A stretch of 61,139 nt of DNA from Nostoc sp. NMS9 (GTDB lineage: Bacteria > Cyanobacteriota > Cyanobacteriia > Cyanobacteriales > Nostocaceae): assembly GCF_017114995.1 (NCBI RefSeq), contig NZ_JABXKL010000092.1, positions 184,079 through 245,217 of the forward strand. The letters run 5' to 3'. Below are positions 24,765-33,434 of this stretch, piece by piece. The position numbers were made by a program, and so were the translations under genes. The notes below the pieces were generated by a model. It saw nothing but the letters and a program-made list of their open reading frames with translations. It was not told the DNA's origin and made no database searches. How positions within the stretch are numbered: position 1 is the first letter of the stretch; every line of letters begins with the position of its first letter.

Positions 24765-26714
24765 ATGGCGATGACGAAGCTCTGGAAGTTTTTGCGAAAC
24801 ATTCAGGATTTGAATTGGGGACAAGGCGTAGAGGTAACAAAGACTGGAGCCGAAGCTGCTAAAGCCGTGCTTGATTTGGCAAAAGCAATTAAGGAGCAAA
24901 AACCCAATGTTCAAAATTTCAAACCATATCTAGAACAGATTTCGTCGCTATTAGATGTATTTAATTCTCCTCTCGGTCAAATTACTAAAGAAGTAATTCC
25001 CTTTGCACCCATCGCCATTACTATACTAAAGTTCATTATTGATGCAACCAACAAAGAGCCAAGTTTAGAAAACTGTGTGCTACTAGTTAGTCAGGGTGCT
25101 TACATAGATAGCTTTCAGGATATTCTTAAACAAGATTCGGAATTACTCAATAAAATTGATCAAAACCTTCCAGCTTCTCATGCTTTAGCCTTACAAATTC
25201 AGAAATTAGGTGAGCAAGAATTTGATGCGCGGAAAGTGAAAAAAGGCATCCTCTATTTCCACGAATCTCAGCTAGCAGAATCATTTAATCAGATTTTACA
25301 ACAACGCTTGCAAGAAGCCGGATTATCCGAGGCAGAAGCAAAAACTTTCACTGAACGGGTGGCGCGTCACACTGATGAATATATGCAAGACGCATTGGTA
25401 GAAGTCGGAGAGAAAGCCGACAAACTTTGGAAATGGTATAGCACCGGAGGAAAAGAAAAGCTAGAGAAAAATCTGAATATTGAAGATTATTTGGAAGAGG
25501 TAATTAAACCAAAGCCAGAAGAAAATATTTTTGATGAAACCGATATTACCTTTCGGGACTTGTATGTACCTTTGCAAGTCAAAGAACTGGATGCCAAGGA
25601 CGATGCAAATCTGGAACTGGAAGCGTGGGTTAAGGCAATATTGAATGACCCAAATGCAAAACACAAACAAGTTTTGTTTATTCAGGGCGAAGCCGGACGG
25701 GGGAAAAGTGTCTTTTGTCGAATGTTTGCCGATTGGGTACAGCGCGAATTACATCCAAGCTTTACCCCAATTCTGATTCGGTTGCGAGATTTGCGTGTAC
25801 TAAAAGATAACTTAACTGATACTCTAGAGAACTATTTACAACACCTTGATTTTGTCACCAGTGATTCAGGCTGGCTGACCGATAAAAATACTCGCTTTTT
25901 ATTTTTACTGGATGGGTTTGACGAGTTGTTGTTAGAAGGACGAGCCAGCGGCGGCTTGAAGGAATTTTTAGAACAGGTGGAGCAGTTTCAAAAAGACCCC
26001 TTTTGCCGTCATCAGTTTTTGATTACCGGTCGTCCCCTAGCGCTGCAAGGAATTGAGCGCCTGCTTTCACAAACCAAAAGCTTGAAGCGCGTCGAACTTC
26101 AGCCAATGGATGACTCACTTCGGCAAAAATGGCTGGAGAAATGGGCAGTTGCAGCTCAAGTTAACAAGAGTGAGTATGAAGAATTTTTGCATCAATTAGA
26201 TAGTGGTCAATTTGACTCACAACGCTTGCTCCGTATTATAGGCTATAGCCATTGCCTTGGTATTTCTGCCTTTAGGGACAATTTAGGGCTATTTATCAGG
26301 GGTGCTAACTTCAAGGGTGCCGACCTCAGCTATGCTGACCTCAACAGTGCCGACCTCAGAGGTATCGATTTCAGCAATGCATACCTCACCCTTGCCTATC
26401 TCAGCCGTACCAATCTCACCCTTGCTAACCTTACCCTTGCCTACCTCAGAGGTGCTGATCTCAGCCGTGCTATCCTCAACGGTGCCAACCTCAGCCGTGC
26501 CAACCTCAGCCGTGCTGATCTCAGCCGTGCTATCCTCAACGGTGCCAACCTCAGCCGTGCCAACCTCAGCCGTGCTGATCTCAGCCGTGCTATCCTCAAC
26601 GGTGCCAACCTCAGCCGTGCCAACCTCAGCGATGCCAACCTCAGCGATGCCGACCTCAGCCGTGCCAACCTCAGCCGTGCCAACCTCAGCCGTGTCTGTG
26701 TTTCGCTGGGATAG
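24765..26714 (+). CDS. NACHT-type STAND NTPase with C-terminal pentapeptide repeats (eroded)
   Basis: A 649-residue protein. Residues 1-290 form a helical N-terminal region (GAEAAKAVLDLAKAIKEQ, YLEQISSLLDVFN) typical of cyanobacterial NACHT proteins. Residues ~300-470 are the NTPase: Walker A GEAGRGKS, Walker B FLFLLDGFDEL, sensor-like ITGRPLAL. The usual helical/winged-helix part after the NTPase is missing: SGQFDSQRLLRIIGYSHC jumps almost directly into pentapeptide repeats (GANLSRANLSRADLS). The last residues VCVSLG are read out of frame from an adjoining Uma2 fragment, so the C-terminus is not native. STAND NTPases of this kind act as oligomerising switches, some of them anti-phage. Whether this one still works is doubtful. 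Confidence 0.8.
   Translation: MAMTKLWKFLRNIQDLNWGQGVEVTKTGAEAAKAVLDLAKAIKEQKPNVQNFKPYLEQISSLLDVFNSPLGQITKEVIPFAPIAITILKFIIDATNKEPSLENCVLLVSQGAYIDSFQDILKQDSELLNKIDQNLPASHALALQIQKLGEQEFDARKVKKGILYFHESQLAESFNQILQQRLQEAGLSEAEAKTFTERVARHTDEYMQDALVEVGEKADKLWKWYSTGGKEKLEKNLNIEDYLEEVIKPKPEENIFDETDITFRDLYVPLQVKELDAKDDANLELEAWVKAILNDPNAKHKQVLFIQGEAGRGKSVFCRMFADWVQRELHPSFTPILIRLRDLRVLKDNLTDTLENYLQHLDFVTSDSGWLTDKNTRFLFLLDGFDELLLEGRASGGLKEFLEQVEQFQKDPFCRHQFLITGRPLALQGIERLLSQTKSLKRVELQPMDDSLRQKWLEKWAVAAQVNKSEYEEFLHQLDSGQFDSQRLLRIIGYSHCLGISAFRDNLGLFIRGANFKGADLSYADLNSADLRGIDFSNAYLTLAYLSRTNLTLANLTLAYLRGADLSRAILNGANLSRANLSRADLSRAILNGANLSRANLSRADLSRAILNGANLSRANLSDANLSDADLSRANLSRANLSRVCVSLG
26461..26640 (+). 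repeat. Recently amplified 60-bp unit in the pentapeptide array
   Basis: The 60 bases from 26461 recur identically from 26521 and again for most of the stretch from 26581. Each unit encodes four pentapeptides. Identity at DNA level, including third positions, shows very recent tandem expansion. Confidence 0.9.
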
Positions 26715-27012
26715 AATTCCTAAAACTCCATCTGGCAGAATTGTTAATCGCTTTGAAATTCATCCCGACTGGGCAATTGAAATTCTTTCCTCAGAGCAAA
26801 GGTTAAAAAAAGTATTGAGTAAGTTATTGCATTGTTCACGCAATGGTACTGAACTAGGCTGGTTAATTAACCCAGAAGACGAAAGTGTGCTGGGAATTTT
26901 TCCTGGACAGCGATTGGAATTATACGAAGGTGCTGATAAATTACCCATTCTTGAGGGTATCGAATTGGAACTGACTGTTGAACAAGTTTTTGGCTGGTTG
27001 AGTTTGACGTAA
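26698..27012 (+). pseudogene. Uma2 family (DUF820) C-terminal fragment
   Basis: In the +1 frame relative to the NACHT gene, VFRWDRIPKTPSGRIVNRF leads into PDWAIEILSSEQ, LLHCSRNGTELGWLINPEDE and ELTVEQVFGWL, the C-terminal half of a Uma2/DUF820 nuclease-like protein. The N-terminal half is absent: the fragment joins the pentapeptide DNA directly. A long plus frame from 26302 exists only because the repeats are open in several frames. An intact Uma2 gene is present at 43859. Confidence 0.8.
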
Positions 27013-27076
27013 AAAAGCGTTCCGTAAAGTTGCTGGATTCTGACTTTTCAGGTCATCTGGAAAGACCCACGAAAAA

Positions 27077-27121
27077 CCTAACCCCCTTCCCGTTGCAGGA
27101 AGGGAAAAATTCAAAGTCTCT
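27077..27121. repeat. MITE-like dispersed repeat, right copy
   Basis: aacctaacccccttcccg ... gggaaaaattcaaagtctct, related to the 24603 copy and containing the imperfect hairpin CCCTTCCC/GGAAGGG. It lies between the two pseudogene fragments. Confidence 0.6.
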
Positions 27122-27125
27122 GACG

Positions 27126-27446
27126 ATGGATGAAGCTTGGCAAGCAGCCTAGATGGCAGGTTTCGCGGATGACGTTGCGGCGATGCCAATGCAAATGCAT
27201 ACAGTCGTGAGTGAGGGAGGTAGTAATCTCTCTGGCGGACAACGACAACGGCTGTTGATTGCGAGAGTGTTAGCATTGAAACCGCGGATTTTGCTATTTG
27301 ATGAAGCGACTAGTGCCTTAGATAATAGAACCCAAGCAATTGTCAGTCAAAGCTTAGAGCAGTTAAAAGTGATAAGAATTGCGATCGCTCATCGCCTCAG
27401 TACTATTCAAAACGCTGACCGAATTTAGGTACTTCAAGCTGGCAGC
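27126..27446 (+). pseudogene. Fragment of a peptide/bacteriocin-type ABC exporter ATPase
   Basis: Reading MDEAWQAA-stop-MAGFADDVAAMPMQMHTVV, then the ABC signature NLSGGQRQRLLIARVLA, Walker B ILLFDEATSALD and the H-loop AHRLSTIQNADRI, a second stop, and VLQAG. This is the C-terminal part of an NHLM-type ABC transporter ATPase. Two in-frame TAG codons replace sense codons, and the N-terminal peptidase, membrane and Walker A parts are gone. The 91-codon frame at 27153-27428 is only what lies between the stops. Confidence 0.85.
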
Positions 27447-27473
27447 GATGGCTCCGCCCGCCGCAGGCATCGC
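27445..27473. repeat. Palindromic dispersed repeat
   Basis: GCGATGGCTCCGCCCGCC followed by GCAGGCATCGC forms a hairpin with complementary GCGATG/CATCGC ends. This GC-rich element is common in Nostoc genomes and caps the ABC remnant. Confidence 0.7.
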
Positions 27474-27625
27474 AAGATTTTTTCCTAATATACAAATACA
27501 ATAACCAAGTTTTTCTAATAGGATAGCTTGTATTGATTGACTGATAGAGCTTCTAGAGATTAGCCTCCCGGAAAGTGACAGAAGAAGAATACCAGCGATC
27601 GCGCTAGGTTCTGGCACTGACTTCA

Positions 27626-27685
27626 ATATCAAGTTAATAGATGTAATGGAAATTCATATCAAGTTAATAGATGTAATGGAAATCC
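27626..27685. repeat. 30-bp direct repeat, two copies
   Basis: atatcaagttaatagatgta plus ten more bases occurs at 27626-27655 and 27656-27685 with one difference. The surrounding 27474-27976 is A/T-rich and holds no gene that I can see apart from the promoter of the following transferase. Confidence 0.85.
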
Positions 27686-27976
27686 ATTTTCTACATTTAA
27701 TTTTAGGATCGGATGAATATAAAATCTTATATCTGTGTTGTTTATTGCTGTACATATCCCTTTTTCTTTTAACCTGTCTATAGCTTTAAAATGTTGTTTC
27801 AAAGGCAATCAAACAGGTCTGTTTCTACAGATTAAAATAAAATTTAGACTATACTTTACGGATAATTTATATAGAATTTAAGCTTAGTTGATATTACTAG
27901 ATATCCATCCTTTGGCGTCTAAGTTAGAATGCGATTAGACAACTAAAGCTTGTATCCTATTAATTATTAAAAAATA

Positions 27977-28969
27977 ATGGTTATTTCACAACGTGGCATT
28001 ATCACCTATGCTTACGGAGCATCTTATTATCTAGAAATGGCAAAGTCATTAGCACGTTCTCTACGTCTTCATTCACCAAATGTTCCGCGTGCTATTGTTA
28101 CTGATAATGAAAATGATAAAGATTTACTAGAGCTTTATAATTACGTTATAAATATTAGAGATGAATATGGTTCTAACGTAAAACAAAAGCTTCATGTCTA
28201 TGATTATTCTCCATTTAAATATACACTGTGTATTGATAGTGATTGCATAGCAGTAAGGGATATTAACTTTATTTTTGATGATTTTAAAGGCAGAAGTTTT
28301 AGTGTGGCAGGTAATACATATCTTCAAGCAGGTGATAAAGATAAGTTCATTGATGTAGATAATACACTCAAACTATTTAATCTCACAAAACTACCTAGAT
28401 TTAATGGAGGTCTCTATTATTTTGAGAAAAACGATACTACAAAGGCATTTTTTGAAACAGCAGTAGAATTTTCAAGAGACTGGAGAAAGTTAGGTATTAG
28501 TGAATTTCGTGGAGATGGCCCTAATGATGAACGTATTTTTGGTCTAGCTATGATGCTACACAATCAATATATGTTTGAAGATCATGGTCAGATGATGCGA
28601 ACACCTATCGGTCTTCGTGGTTCTTTTGATATAGATGCGATTACAGGTAAATCTACTTTTCAAAAATACAATCAGGTGGTGTCTCCTGCTCTTGTACACT
28701 TTGCCTGCGTTTGGGGAGAGCATCCTGTATATTATCGTGAAGTATCAAAGTTAAAAAACCTAGACAAAGGTTCAGCTAACCAGGTCAAGCCTAATATATT
28801 TTCCGCAATTAAATATAAGTTTGGCTATCAGATTGCTTTCTTAAGGTATATAGCTAAACGTGTACCTAAAAATCCTAAATATATTCAAGCTAGAGTGAAA
28901 AAACTTTTGATAGAATTGCCTGAGTTGATTAAAGCTAAATATAGAATTGAGCCAGTTCGGAGCAAATAA
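27977..28969 (+). CDS. GT-A fold glycosyltransferase-like protein (GT8-like)
   Basis: A 330-residue protein whose first half resembles nucleotide-sugar transferases of the GT8 type: GIITYAYGASYYLEMAKSLA at the N-terminus, then the DxD-like metal site CIDSDCIAV near residue 77 and the acceptor-side motif FNGGLYYF. The last ~80 residues are basic and could bind membrane or acceptor. The donor is not known. Strong A/T bias compared with neighbours (many AAT, ATA and TTA codons) and the debris to its left suggest acquisition by transfer. It forms its own transcription unit. Confidence 0.65.
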   Translation: MVISQRGIITYAYGASYYLEMAKSLARSLRLHSPNVPRAIVTDNENDKDLLELYNYVINIRDEYGSNVKQKLHVYDYSPFKYTLCIDSDCIAVRDINFIFDDFKGRSFSVAGNTYLQAGDKDKFIDVDNTLKLFNLTKLPRFNGGLYYFEKNDTTKAFFETAVEFSRDWRKLGISEFRGDGPNDERIFGLAMMLHNQYMFEDHGQMMRTPIGLRGSFDIDAITGKSTFQKYNQVVSPALVHFACVWGEHPVYYREVSKLKNLDKGSANQVKPNIFSAIKYKFGYQIAFLRYIAKRVPKNPKYIQARVKKLLIELPELIKAKYRIEPVRSK

Positions 28970-29061
28970 AGTTTGGTAAAACTCTGCATCCCTTTGTGCT
29001 TAATTTAAATTAATCAAAGGTTGCTTTGGTTACTTTCTGCATAGCTTTATTCGTATATAAT

Positions 29062-29086
29062 GTGCTGTCTGTGGTTCAGACAGCAC
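29062..29086 (+). terminator. Perfect 10-bp stem-loop after the transferase gene
   Basis: GTGCTGTCTG pairs with CAGACAGCAC around TGGTT. There is no T-run, so termination is possible but not certain. It lies 93 bp after the stop codon. The remaining gap to 29253 shows nothing else apart from a GCGATCGC site. Confidence 0.4.
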
Positions 29087-29253
29087 TTACAAAGTGCAAT
29101 AGCGATCGCGCCTCACATTCTTAGCTTCTGACAGGTACTCAAAATTATATTTTTGTGAAACCTACAAGCATTGTATCTGTGGGTTTATTGTAGAAACTAG
29201 ACGGTACAGCGCAAATTTGTGCGTACCACAAAAATCTGTATTGCCGTACTTTT

Positions 29254-29445
29254 ATGGAAAATCAACTAGGATTAATTCTGAAACTGCTTTTACTCTCGGC
29301 TTTGTTATCAGTATTGATTAAGTATGCAGGGCCAAGTCTACCAATTCCGGCGACAGCAACCAACGCGCTGATTATAGTATTGTTACCGATTGCGATCGTA
29401 GCGATCGCTCTACTGTGGCGATTTCAAGCACAAAAACAAAATTAA
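29254..29445 (+). CDS. Small two-TM membrane protein (63 aa)
   Basis: Two hydrophobic helices (LGLILKLLLLSALLSVLIKY and ALIIVLLPIAIVAIALLW) joined by a Pro-rich turn GPSLPIPATAT, with a basic tail. Small proteins of this layout are widely conserved in cyanobacteria; the function is unknown. It starts at an ATG without a good ribosome site and lies 90 bp before the AI-2E family gene, with which it may be co-transcribed. Confidence 0.6.
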   Translation: MENQLGLILKLLLLSALLSVLIKYAGPSLPIPATATNALIIVLLPIAIVAIALLWRFQAQKQN

Positions 29446-29535
29446 CTCAAACCATTTACGCACAAGTTCCTAAAATCAGCTAACCTAGCTTAATTACAAG
29501 AAAATTGCATCTTGCCAACCGTTGGGAGTTAGCCT

Positions 29536-30681
29536 GTGAACCTCGGTCAATGGATCGGCTTAATCGCCATAGTTCTTTCTTTATACATCTTGTGGCAAAT
29601 TCGGGAAGTGCTTTTGCTCATGTTTGCCGCAGTTGTGTTAGCCACCACCTTAAATCGGCTAGCGAAACGCTTCCAAAGGTTTGGTATGAGGCGTGGATTC
29701 GCCGTCCTTCTAGCAGTAGCTATCTTTTTCGCAGGTGTCGTGGGTTTTTTCTGGCTTATTGTGCCGCCATTTGCCCAGCAGTTTCAAGAGCTAACCTATC
29801 AAGTTCCTAAAGGGTTTGGACGCTTTAATAGTTGGCTTGATGCCCTGAGAACTCGTATTCCTGACCAGTTAGTTCCTTACATCCCAGATATCAATAGTCT
29901 CATTCAACAAGTACAGCCCTTCGCCAATCGGCTACTGGGAAACTCCTTCGCCTTTGTATCTGGCTCTTTGGAAGTTGTCCTCAAGATTTTGCTAGTATTG
30001 GTTTTAACAGGAATGATGTTAGCCGACCCCGTGGCTTACCGCAAAGTATTTGTGCGGCTTTTCCCCTCATTTTATCGGCGGCGGGTAGATGGGATTTTAG
30101 ATAAATGTGAAGTCTCCTTGGAGGGATGGATTACAGGCGCTTTCATTGCCATCTTTGTAGTGGGTCTGATGAGTCTGATTGGCTTATCAATTTTGCATGT
30201 CAAGGCCGCACTTGCTTTAGCGGTTTTAGCGGGATTTTTTAACTTGATTCCCAATTTGGGGCCAACAATGAGTGTAATCCCAGCAATGGCGATCGCCTTC
30301 TTGGATGAACCTTGGAAAGCGATCGCTGTCTTGATTCTCTACTTTATCATTCAACAGGTTGAGAGTAATTTCATCACGCCCGTTGTCATGGCGCATCAAG
30401 TATCATTGCTGCCAGCCATAACCTTAATTGCCCAGCTATTTTTTGTGACTTTCTTTGGCTTTTTAGGATTATTTCTAGCGCTACCTCTAACTGTTGTCGC
30501 TAAAATTTGGTTGCAAGAAGTGTTAATTAAAGATGTTTTGGATGAATGGGGGAATAACAATAGAAAAGAGACTGAGTTTGTGATAGTTTCTGAATCTCCT
30601 GGAACAGATAATAATTGGACGGCTGAAAATCCAGATATAAATGAGAATCCCTCGATTGATGATGATATCTTGAAAAAATAA
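29536..30681 (+). CDS. AI-2E family transporter (PerM/TqsA type)
   Basis: A 381-residue membrane protein with about seven or eight TM helices in the AI-2E exporter pattern: LGQWIGLIAIVLSLYILWQI at the start, a soluble middle (VPYIPDINSLIQQV), and the conserved AGFFNLIPNLGPTMSVIPAM and QQVESNFITPVVMAHQVSL segments. Family members export AI-2 or act as ion antiporters; the substrate cannot be told. The start is GTG at 29536. The C-terminal 50 residues are an acidic tail. Confidence 0.86.
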   Translation: MNLGQWIGLIAIVLSLYILWQIREVLLLMFAAVVLATTLNRLAKRFQRFGMRRGFAVLLAVAIFFAGVVGFFWLIVPPFAQQFQELTYQVPKGFGRFNSWLDALRTRIPDQLVPYIPDINSLIQQVQPFANRLLGNSFAFVSGSLEVVLKILLVLVLTGMMLADPVAYRKVFVRLFPSFYRRRVDGILDKCEVSLEGWITGAFIAIFVVGLMSLIGLSILHVKAALALAVLAGFFNLIPNLGPTMSVIPAMAIAFLDEPWKAIAVLILYFIIQQVESNFITPVVMAHQVSLLPAITLIAQLFFVTFFGFLGLFLALPLTVVAKIWLQEVLIKDVLDEWGNNNRKETEFVIVSESPGTDNNWTAENPDINENPSIDDDILKK

Positions 30682-30762
30682 GATTAGTCACTCGGAGTTA
30701 TATGAAGTATTGCAAATTTTGAAGCGATTTGGATAATGAGTGCTGGAGTGAAAAAACAATAA

Positions 30763-30794
30763 GATTCCTAACTTCTTAAAAAAGTTGGGAATCT
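30763..30794 (+). terminator. Intrinsic terminator after the AI-2E transporter
   Basis: GATTCCTAACTT pairs with AAGTTGGGAATC (12 bp, one G-T pair) around an A-rich loop, with only a broken T-tract after it (ctcatactttt). No gene lies between 30682 and 30961. Confidence 0.65.
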
Positions 30795-30961
30795 CATACT
30801 TTTGAGTCAGTCTGAAGAAATCCTATTTGAAAGAATAACCACCAGCATGGACACAATTAGCTAATCAGCTATTGTTTGTTCTGGTTTGTTATCTCTGCTT
30901 CTGATTTGTTTGACTCATTAGATCCATTCCCCATTCACCAGGAAGCGTAAGCACTGATAAG

Positions 30962-32131
30962 ATGCGAACAATTGCAGAAATTAACGAGAAAATTAAGCGC
31001 CAACGTGCGGTAGTGTTGACAACTGAAGAATTAAAAGCACGAGTTGTAGAAATCGGTGTTACTAAAGCTGCTAAAGAAGTTGATGTAATTACCACTGGTA
31101 CTTTTGAGCCGATGGAATCAAGTGGTGCAATTATCAATCTGGGACATACTGATCCCCCGATAAAAATTCGCCGTTGTTGGTTAGATGGCGTGCCAGCATA
31201 CTCTGGTTTTGGTGCAGTAGATTTATATTTGGGTGCGAGTTGTGCTGTAGAGACGACGGATGGGGAAGAACTGCGAGAACGTGGTGGCGGTCATGTAATA
31301 GAAGATTTGATCGCTGGTAAATCTATACACGTGAAAGCACAAGGACAAGTAACAGATTGTTACCCCAGAGCAAATTTTGAAACTACAATTACCAATGACA
31401 CAATTAATCAGTTTTATTTATTCAATCCGCGCAATCTTTATCAAAATTTTATTGTTGGTGTAAATGGTGGCGATCGCCCCCTCTTCACTTATCTCGGTCC
31501 TTTACAACCGCGTCTGGGGAATGCTGTTTATTCTAATCCCGGTGCGATTTCCCCCTTACTCAACGACCCCGATTTGCAGCTCATTGGTATAGGTACTCGA
31601 ATTTTTTTAGGCGGTGGTATTGGCTATGTCGCTTGGGAAGGCACTCAGCACTTCCCCTTACAAAAGCGTTTAGCTAATCGTACACCGATTGGGCCTTCTG
31701 CCACTTTAGCTTTAATTGGTGATGCCAAGCAAATGGATGCTCATTGGGTGCGGGGGTGTTATTTCAAAAGTTATGGTCCCTCATTAATGTTAGGAGTTGG
31801 TGTACCACTACCTGTATTAAATGAACAAGTAATTGAACACTGCGCCGTCCAAGATCAAGACTTAGTAGCCCCAATAGTAGATTTTTCCATTCCCCGACGC
31901 GTCCGTCCCACCTTTGGTTTGGTCAGTTACGCCCAACTCAAATCTGGGCGGATCACCATAGAGGGCAAAGCAGTACGCTCTGCCCCCTTAGCGAGTTTGT
32001 TTTTTTCTAGGCAAGTCGCTCTAGAGTTGAAAAAGTGGATCGAAGCAGGTACGTTTACCCTTACAGAACCAGTTTCTCCAATTCCGATGGAGCGATCTTT
32101 TCTACCCCAAGACCGTCGGACGGATTTTTGA
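30962..32131 (+). CDS. Homocysteine biosynthesis protein, HcyBio family (DUF39)
   Basis: A 389-residue protein matching the HcyBio/DUF39 family: MRTIAEINEKIKRQRAVVLT at the N-terminus, VDVITTGTFEPMESSGA, DCYPRANFETTITND and the conserved Cys block WVRGCYFKSYGPSLMLGVG. In archaea and anaerobes this protein, with a small NIL/ferredoxin partner, makes homocysteine from aspartate semialdehyde and sulfide. No such partner gene is near. The ATG is directly preceded by gataag, with no clear ribosome site. It is followed by repeat arrays. Confidence 0.85.
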   Translation: MRTIAEINEKIKRQRAVVLTTEELKARVVEIGVTKAAKEVDVITTGTFEPMESSGAIINLGHTDPPIKIRRCWLDGVPAYSGFGAVDLYLGASCAVETTDGEELRERGGGHVIEDLIAGKSIHVKAQGQVTDCYPRANFETTITNDTINQFYLFNPRNLYQNFIVGVNGGDRPLFTYLGPLQPRLGNAVYSNPGAISPLLNDPDLQLIGIGTRIFLGGGIGYVAWEGTQHFPLQKRLANRTPIGPSATLALIGDAKQMDAHWVRGCYFKSYGPSLMLGVGVPLPVLNEQVIEHCAVQDQDLVAPIVDFSIPRRVRPTFGLVSYAQLKSGRITIEGKAVRSAPLASLFFSRQVALELKKWIEAGTFTLTEPVSPIPMERSFLPQDRRTDF

Positions 32132-32133
32132 TT

Positions 32134-32267
32134 GGAGCAGGGGAGCAGGGGCGCAGAGGAGCAGAGGTGAAGTAGCAGTAAGTCTTTCCCCTCTGCCCCT
32201 CCACACCTCTGCCTCTTGTACCCCATGCCCCATGCCCCATGCCCAATGCCCAATACCTAATGCCCCA
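32134..32267. repeat. GGAGCAG and CCCATGC heptamer arrays
   Basis: ggagcagg-type repeats at 32134-32167 and CCCATGC/CCCAATG heptamers at 32221-32267 fill the whole gap between the HcyBio gene and its convergent neighbour. Confidence 0.85.
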
Positions 32268-32275
32268 TTCATTCC

Positions 32276-33304
32276 CTACTCTTGAGTCGGTTTCGGTCGC
32301 TTGATGGGTTTAGGAGCGGGTGTTTTTGGTATAGGTTTTGACACCACTGAAGGGTCGCCGCCTGTACTTGTTTTCTTGATGGGACGAGGAGTTTCGCCAG
32401 TGCGTCTGGGGGGGAATGGTTTTCTACCACCAGCACCACCACCACTGCCAGCACGAGGCCCACCTTTAAATGGTGGTTTGCGTTTTTTGGGCAAATCAGC
32501 GATCGCTTCAGCTTTTTCTACTACTAAAACGTCTGCTTCCCGCTTGGCTTGGAAGTCCCAGAATTTACCCACTGCTTTGGTAGTTAGTACACCCCTCAAT
32601 TTCAACTTAAAATATTTGGGTTTGTCAGTTGATTTGCGTGGAGCCTGCCTAATTTTGACTACCAAGCTTTTAGCATCAAAAGATTGGTATACTACTTCAC
32701 CACGAACAGAAAAACCACCATCTGCAACTTCTGATGAAGGTCTGGGGGCAGTTGTATTTAGTTCAGAGTTCTCGGATAAGCCATCATCGAGTGTCTCTAA
32801 CTCTTGCAACTCAAAATCCGATTCGTCCTCATCTGTTGAGTTTTTCGCCAGATTTTCTGGCTCCCAAACTCCGACGATTTGGATGTGCAAGGTATCATTT
32901 TCTTGTCTGGTACGTGGATATACTACCCACAAGTGTTCTTTTTCTAAGTCTAGATGATTTTTGACTAAGCTCATAATCCGGCCTAGGAGGACGGCATTGA
33001 GTTCTACACCATCTGCGGTCAGCAGCGTACCTTGAGTAAATTGTTCGCTGCTAGCATGATAGCGACCCCGGACTAACCCGATCGCTCGATACTGCATCGG
33101 TTCACTGGGAGGCGGAATCGGTTGCTGGCGATTAATCAAGTTCCCATTTGAGTCAGTCTCGGTGGAGTTGACAGGCAAATTGTCAACTTCTTTAGAGGAC
33201 TGGGCTGCTATATGAACATTAGCGGCTGCCTCTACGTTAGTTGGGCCCTGGTTAGAGGCAGAAGAATTGGAAGATTCAGGCAACGGCATCAGGTCGGAAT
33301 TCAT
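32276..33304 (-). CDS. Conserved cyanobacterial protein with basic Pro/Gly-rich tail
   Basis: Unknown function, 342 residues from the ATG at 33304, chosen for the AAGGAG eight bases upstream; an ATG at 33403 would add 33 unlikely residues. The N-terminal 65 residues are low-complexity. A folded part follows (YRAIGLVRGRYHASSEQFTQ, LLTADGVELNAVLLGRIMSL, HLWVVYPRTRQ), then an acidic spacer, a second beta-rich part (GEVVYQSFDAKSLVVKIRQ, YFKLKLRGVL), and a strongly basic tail (KKRKPPFKGGPRAG). The two beta-rich halves look like OB-type folds, which with the basic tail could mean nucleic-acid binding; that is inference. Confidence 0.75.
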   Translation of the reverse strand: MNSDLMPLPESSNSSASNQGPTNVEAAANVHIAAQSSKEVDNLPVNSTETDSNGNLINRQQPIPPPSEPMQYRAIGLVRGRYHASSEQFTQGTLLTADGVELNAVLLGRIMSLVKNHLDLEKEHLWVVYPRTRQENDTLHIQIVGVWEPENLAKNSTDEDESDFELQELETLDDGLSENSELNTTAPRPSSEVADGGFSVRGEVVYQSFDAKSLVVKIRQAPRKSTDKPKYFKLKLRGVLTTKAVGKFWDFQAKREADVLVVEKAEAIADLPKKRKPPFKGGPRAGSGGGAGGRKPFPPRRTGETPRPIKKTSTGGDPSVVSKPIPKTPAPKPIKRPKPTQE

Positions 33305-33434
33305 AAAAACTCCTTGCGGCGGAGACACATCCCATTGTGGGATTTTACAAAGGCAGCTGGAAAGAGCATTTGTGCGACTGATGAAAGTATATTGGTTTTT
33401 CACAAAATCACACTAGGGTACTCTATACAATCCT

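Noticed and set aside
26302..27012. 236-codon plus-strand frame over the pentapeptide array and the Uma2 fragment
   Set aside because: The first 130 codons (VPTSAVPTSA...) are the pentapeptide DNA read in the wrong frame; only the end is Uma2-like. It is called a pseudogene fragment instead.
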